The notes under the pieces are model-generated. The model had not been told where the DNA came from. It worked only from the letters and a program-made list of their open reading frames with translations, and did no database searches. A stretch of DNA of 7,246 nucleotides, taken from Acidimicrobiales bacterium. GTDB taxonomy: Bacteria > Actinomycetota > Acidimicrobiia > Acidimicrobiales > UBA8190. The DNA is taken from positions 1 through 7,246 of the forward strand of contig JASHZK010000159.1 in assembly GCA_030042575.1 (NCBI GenBank), in the 5' to 3' direction. Both the position numbers and the translations under genes were made by a program. Each line of letters starts with the position of its first letter. Within the stretch, counting starts at the first letter, position 1. Shown piece by piece: positions 5,381 through 7,246 of this stretch.

Positions 5381-5393
5381 GACGCTATAGGCC

Positions 5394-6134
5394 ATCTTCG
5401 AGCGATTCACCGACCGAGCCCGCCGGGTCCTCGTCTTGGCTCAGCAAGAGTCAGACCTCCTGAACCACGACTTCATCGGCACCGAGCACCTCCTCTTAGG
5501 GCTCGCCCACGAAGGTGAGGGAGTCGCCGCCAGAGCACTGGAGCAACTCGGCCTCTCGCTGGAAGGCCTGCGAGCCAAAGTTGAAGAGGCGGTCCCCCCA
5601 AGGACGAGACTGCGCTCCGGTTCGCCCCCCTTCACCTCTCGGGCCAAGAGGGTCCTGGAGCTGTCATTGCGCGAGGCCCTCAACCTCGGACACAACTACA
5701 TCGGCACCGAGCACCAGCTTCTCGGCCTTCTCCGTGAAGGTGAAGGCGTGGCTGCCCAGGTGTTGGTCAGTCTCGGGGTGGACTTGGATCAGGTCAGCCA
5801 GACCGTCATCCAGCTCCTCTCTGGCCCTAGACCGTCGCCAGAGGAAGGTTCACGCCGAGCCGACACCATCCAAGTACTTCGAAGCCCCCTCGCCAAGGAA
5901 CTTGCCCCGAATGAGGCACAACTCGTTGCCTGCTCATTCTGCGATCGACGGCCATCTGAGTCGGGGCGGTTCGTCCAGGGCCGACGTGCCTTCATCTGCG
6001 AGCACTGCATCGGGGAGTGGGGACAGCGGCCGGCCGAGGACGAGGGCCAGGGTGAGGAGGAGGGGCCAGGGGCGAGGCTGTGGGAGCCGGAGCACGAGGG
6101 CGGGGAAAGCGAGGGCGGGGAGGACGAGGGCTGA
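5394..6134 (+). CDS. ClpC-type N-domain protein with ClpX-type zinc finger, no ATPase
   Basis: Counting from the ATC at 5394 the product is 246 aa. Residues 2-17 (FERFTDRARRVLVLAQ) match the start of ClpC, and 1-66 and 77-143 are two Clp N-repeats, each with an IGTEH-x-LLGL core (28-37 and 103-112) and GEGVAA (41-46, 116-121). In ClpC this domain binds adaptors and substrates. A ClpX-type zinc finger follows: CSFC (180-183), 18 residues, then CEHC (202-205), the same spacing as ClpX. The tail (213-246) is acidic and Gly-rich and ends in EGGE(S/D)-type pentapeptides. No Walker motif exists, so it cannot unfold proteins alone; an adaptor, decoy or substrate-recognition subunit for Clp proteases is inferred. 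The frame is closed by TAG at 5388. The expected ATG of M-FERFTD reads ATC. The only standard start is TTG at 5436, which would remove helix 1. Confidence 0.85.
   Translation: MFERFTDRARRVLVLAQQESDLLNHDFIGTEHLLLGLAHEGEGVAARALEQLGLSLEGLRAKVEEAVPPRTRLRSGSPPFTSRAKRVLELSLREALNLGHNYIGTEHQLLGLLREGEGVAAQVLVSLGVDLDQVSQTVIQLLSGPRPSPEEGSRRADTIQVLRSPLAKELAPNEAQLVACSFCDRRPSESGRFVQGRRAFICEHCIGEWGQRPAEDEGQGEEEGPGARLWEPEHEGGESEGGEDEG
6095..6134 (+). repeat. 15-nt tandem repeat in the Clp-N gene tail
   Basis: About 2.6 copies of a 15-nt G-rich unit beginning CGAGGGC (at 6095, 6110 and 6125) end at the stop codon and encode the pentapeptides EGGES, EGGED and a partial EG. Replication slippage probably lengthens or shortens this acidic tail. 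Confidence 0.7.
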
Positions 6135-6353
6135 CGGGCCGCAGCGATATCGGGAGGGCTGGGGGCGGGTAGGGGCGGGGTAAACGGCACTATCGGTCAG
6201 GCCTGGTGCCGACGAACGTGCCGCGATTCGCCCGTGGGCGACGGTCGTTTCGAGTCCCCTTCAACATTCTGGCCGGACCTGCCGATATCCAGCGGAAGCT
6301 CCATGCGGTTAGCTGGTCGGTCCGAGCGTCCTCGAAGTGCCGCAGCGGCCCCC
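6135..6353. other. Gap between convergent genes, with G-tracts and a hairpin
   Basis: No gene is supported here; an open frame at 6206-6412 runs antisense into the next gene and looks non-coding. Six runs of three or more G fall within 6152-6180, just after the Clp-N stop codon, enough for a G-quadruplex in the RNA. TCGCCC/GGGCGA (6228-6233, 6236-6241) is a perfect inverted repeat with a 2-nt centre that may mark transcription ends of the two converging genes, although no T-run follows it directly. Confidence 0.5.
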
Positions 6354-7067
6354 TCACTGACCGTCGAGGGCGGCATTTAGCAGGTCTGAGTCGTAGAAGG
6401 GCTTGTCAGTAAGCCTTACTGGCAAGGCTTCAAGTTGCTTGGACCCCACGATCGCCTCAATGAGGTGCCCGGGGCCTCCGACATAGGTCCAGGCGTAGTC
6501 GATCTCGGTGACGACAATCCACGTGCGGCTCTGAGGCCACCAGATGTTCGGTGAATGCTCCCAGATACTGTAGTCCACGAGGGCCAGGTCGAGCGGACCG
6601 GTGTACAAGAGATAGTCCCGCTTCGGCAGATGCACGCGTGGGGTGGTGTCTCGCGCCTCGCTGTCGCCAAAGCCATCCCACGCGCAGAACCAGCAAGCCT
6701 CATCGGCAGGGGTCACGGCGGCGAGGAGGTCCACCAGAGCGGCCCGCTCAGGTGGCGGAAGGCTGCCCCACACCATCTTGTCGATGTAGTCGTTGTAGTT
6801 GTAGGGCGGCGATGCTCGGCCCACCGGTCGGTCGATCATGTGCGCCTGCATCTCTGCGTGGACCGTGCGCCCGTTCACCATGGCCACCTGGGCCCAGCGC
6901 CTACGACGACCGCTCCCATCGTCCCAGGGGTGGAAAATCCGACAGTACGCCTCAAACCCCTCCGGGACGATCGACCCTGTGTCCGACAACCCTGGATGGA
7001 GCCGGGGGGCGATCCAATCGGCCGGGGTCACGTCGTCGAGCCACACGATCCGACTGTCACGGGCCAC
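6354..7067 (-). CDS. Conserved actinobacterial protein of unknown function
   Basis: A 237-aa soluble protein with no signal peptide or membrane segment. Motifs that I associate with an uncharacterised actinobacterial family are visible: DVTPADWIAPRLHP (12-25), VPEGFEAYCRIFHP (34-47), GSLPPPERAALVDLLA (101-116), CWFCAWDGFG (125-134), LPKRDYLLYTGPLDLA (147-162), SPNIWWPQSRTW (172-183) and TEIDYAWTYVGG (187-198). The richness in Trp and Tyr and the paired Cys at 125/128 are distinctive, but I see no catalytic signature; a sugar- or protein-binding role would be a guess. The start is GTG at 7067, where GGGGAG immediately precedes the codon; an inner GTG at residue 8 is the alternative. It converges on the Clp-N gene and shows no obvious operon partner within the window. 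Confidence 0.8.
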   Translation of the reverse strand: MARDSRIVWLDDVTPADWIAPRLHPGLSDTGSIVPEGFEAYCRIFHPWDDGSGRRRRWAQVAMVNGRTVHAEMQAHMIDRPVGRASPPYNYNDYIDKMVWGSLPPPERAALVDLLAAVTPADEACWFCAWDGFGDSEARDTTPRVHLPKRDYLLYTGPLDLALVDYSIWEHSPNIWWPQSRTWIVVTEIDYAWTYVGGPGHLIEAIVGSKQLEALPVRLTDKPFYDSDLLNAALDGQ

Positions 7068-7191
7068 CTCCCCATCATGGCCTACGGATGGTCCGACGAG
7101 TGTCGGTACTTCGCTCCCTAGCTGGAAGAACGCCCGACTGGGATCACCGGGCTTGAATAAGCTAAGGCGGTGGCACGTGTCTGGTGAAGCG

Positions 7192-7246
7192 ATGACAGAC
7201 CCTGAGGAGCCAAAACACCAGACCTCGATCGGCGTATCTTGGTCGT
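7192..7246 (+). CDS. Possible start of a gene cut by the right edge
   Basis: ATG at 7192 is preceded by GGTGAAG at about 3 nt and opens an uninterrupted frame of 18 codons (MTDPEEPKHQTSIGVSWS) to the window end. It would be divergent from the conserved protein gene at 6354-7067, leaving a gap of about 125 bp for promoters. Too little is present for any function. Confidence 0.35.
   Translation, partial: MTDPEEPKHQTSIGVSWS

Noticed and set aside
6551..7156. Long plus-strand frames opposite the conserved protein at the right end
   Set aside because: Arg/Pro/Ser-rich shadows without motifs, whereas the minus strand shows a patterned protein family.

Overview
The window is about 7.2 kb of GC-rich DNA with actinobacterial traits: strong G/C preference at third codon positions, GTG and TTG starts, a probably leaderless regulator gene, a DUF4232 lipoprotein-like domain and a ClpC-type N-domain protein. 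An acidimicrobial or similar actinomycete from an environmental sample would fit, but no marker gene settles this. No rRNA, tRNA or CRISPR array was seen.

Left part (1-3036): after a left edge of about 395 bp with no convincing gene, two minus-strand genes form a likely operon: a short GntR-family (YtrA-like) regulator (1830-2180) followed by a membrane-anchored seven-Asp-box beta-propeller protein (482-1864). Divergent from them is a membrane-anchored DUF4232 protein (2383-3036). The propeller and DUF4232 proteins begin with nearly the same cytoplasmic-tail module (ALIEEARQ followed by an Arg-rich run and one membrane helix), and the similarity persists at the nucleotide level. A 19-bp palindrome sits between the GntR gene's -10-like hexamer and its start codon, which suggests autoregulation.

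Middle (3037-3897): a plus-strand leader carries a riboswitch of the SAM-I clan (3327-3417). Its P1 helix overlaps the Shine-Dalgarno sequence of a 40-aa acidic ORF. That ORF is linked by GTGA overlaps to a 71-aa acidic ORF and then to a third reading frame closed early by TAA. None of these is a recognisable methionine or SAM gene, which makes this the most unusual locus here.

Centre right (3896-5203): a minus-strand set of three genes, a small membrane protein with a coiled-coil segment, a 70-aa helical protein and a small serine recombinase, runs toward the riboswitch locus and meets it tail to tail. This suggests a mobile or accessory segment.

Right part (5381-7246): a plus-strand gene joins two ClpC-type N-domain repeats to a ClpX-type C4 zinc finger, without any AAA+ ATPase, and has an acidic tail. 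The expected ATG is replaced by ATC. A G-tract cluster follows it. A convergent gene for a Trp-rich conserved protein of unknown function (6354-7067) comes next, and the window ends with the possible start of another plus-strand gene.
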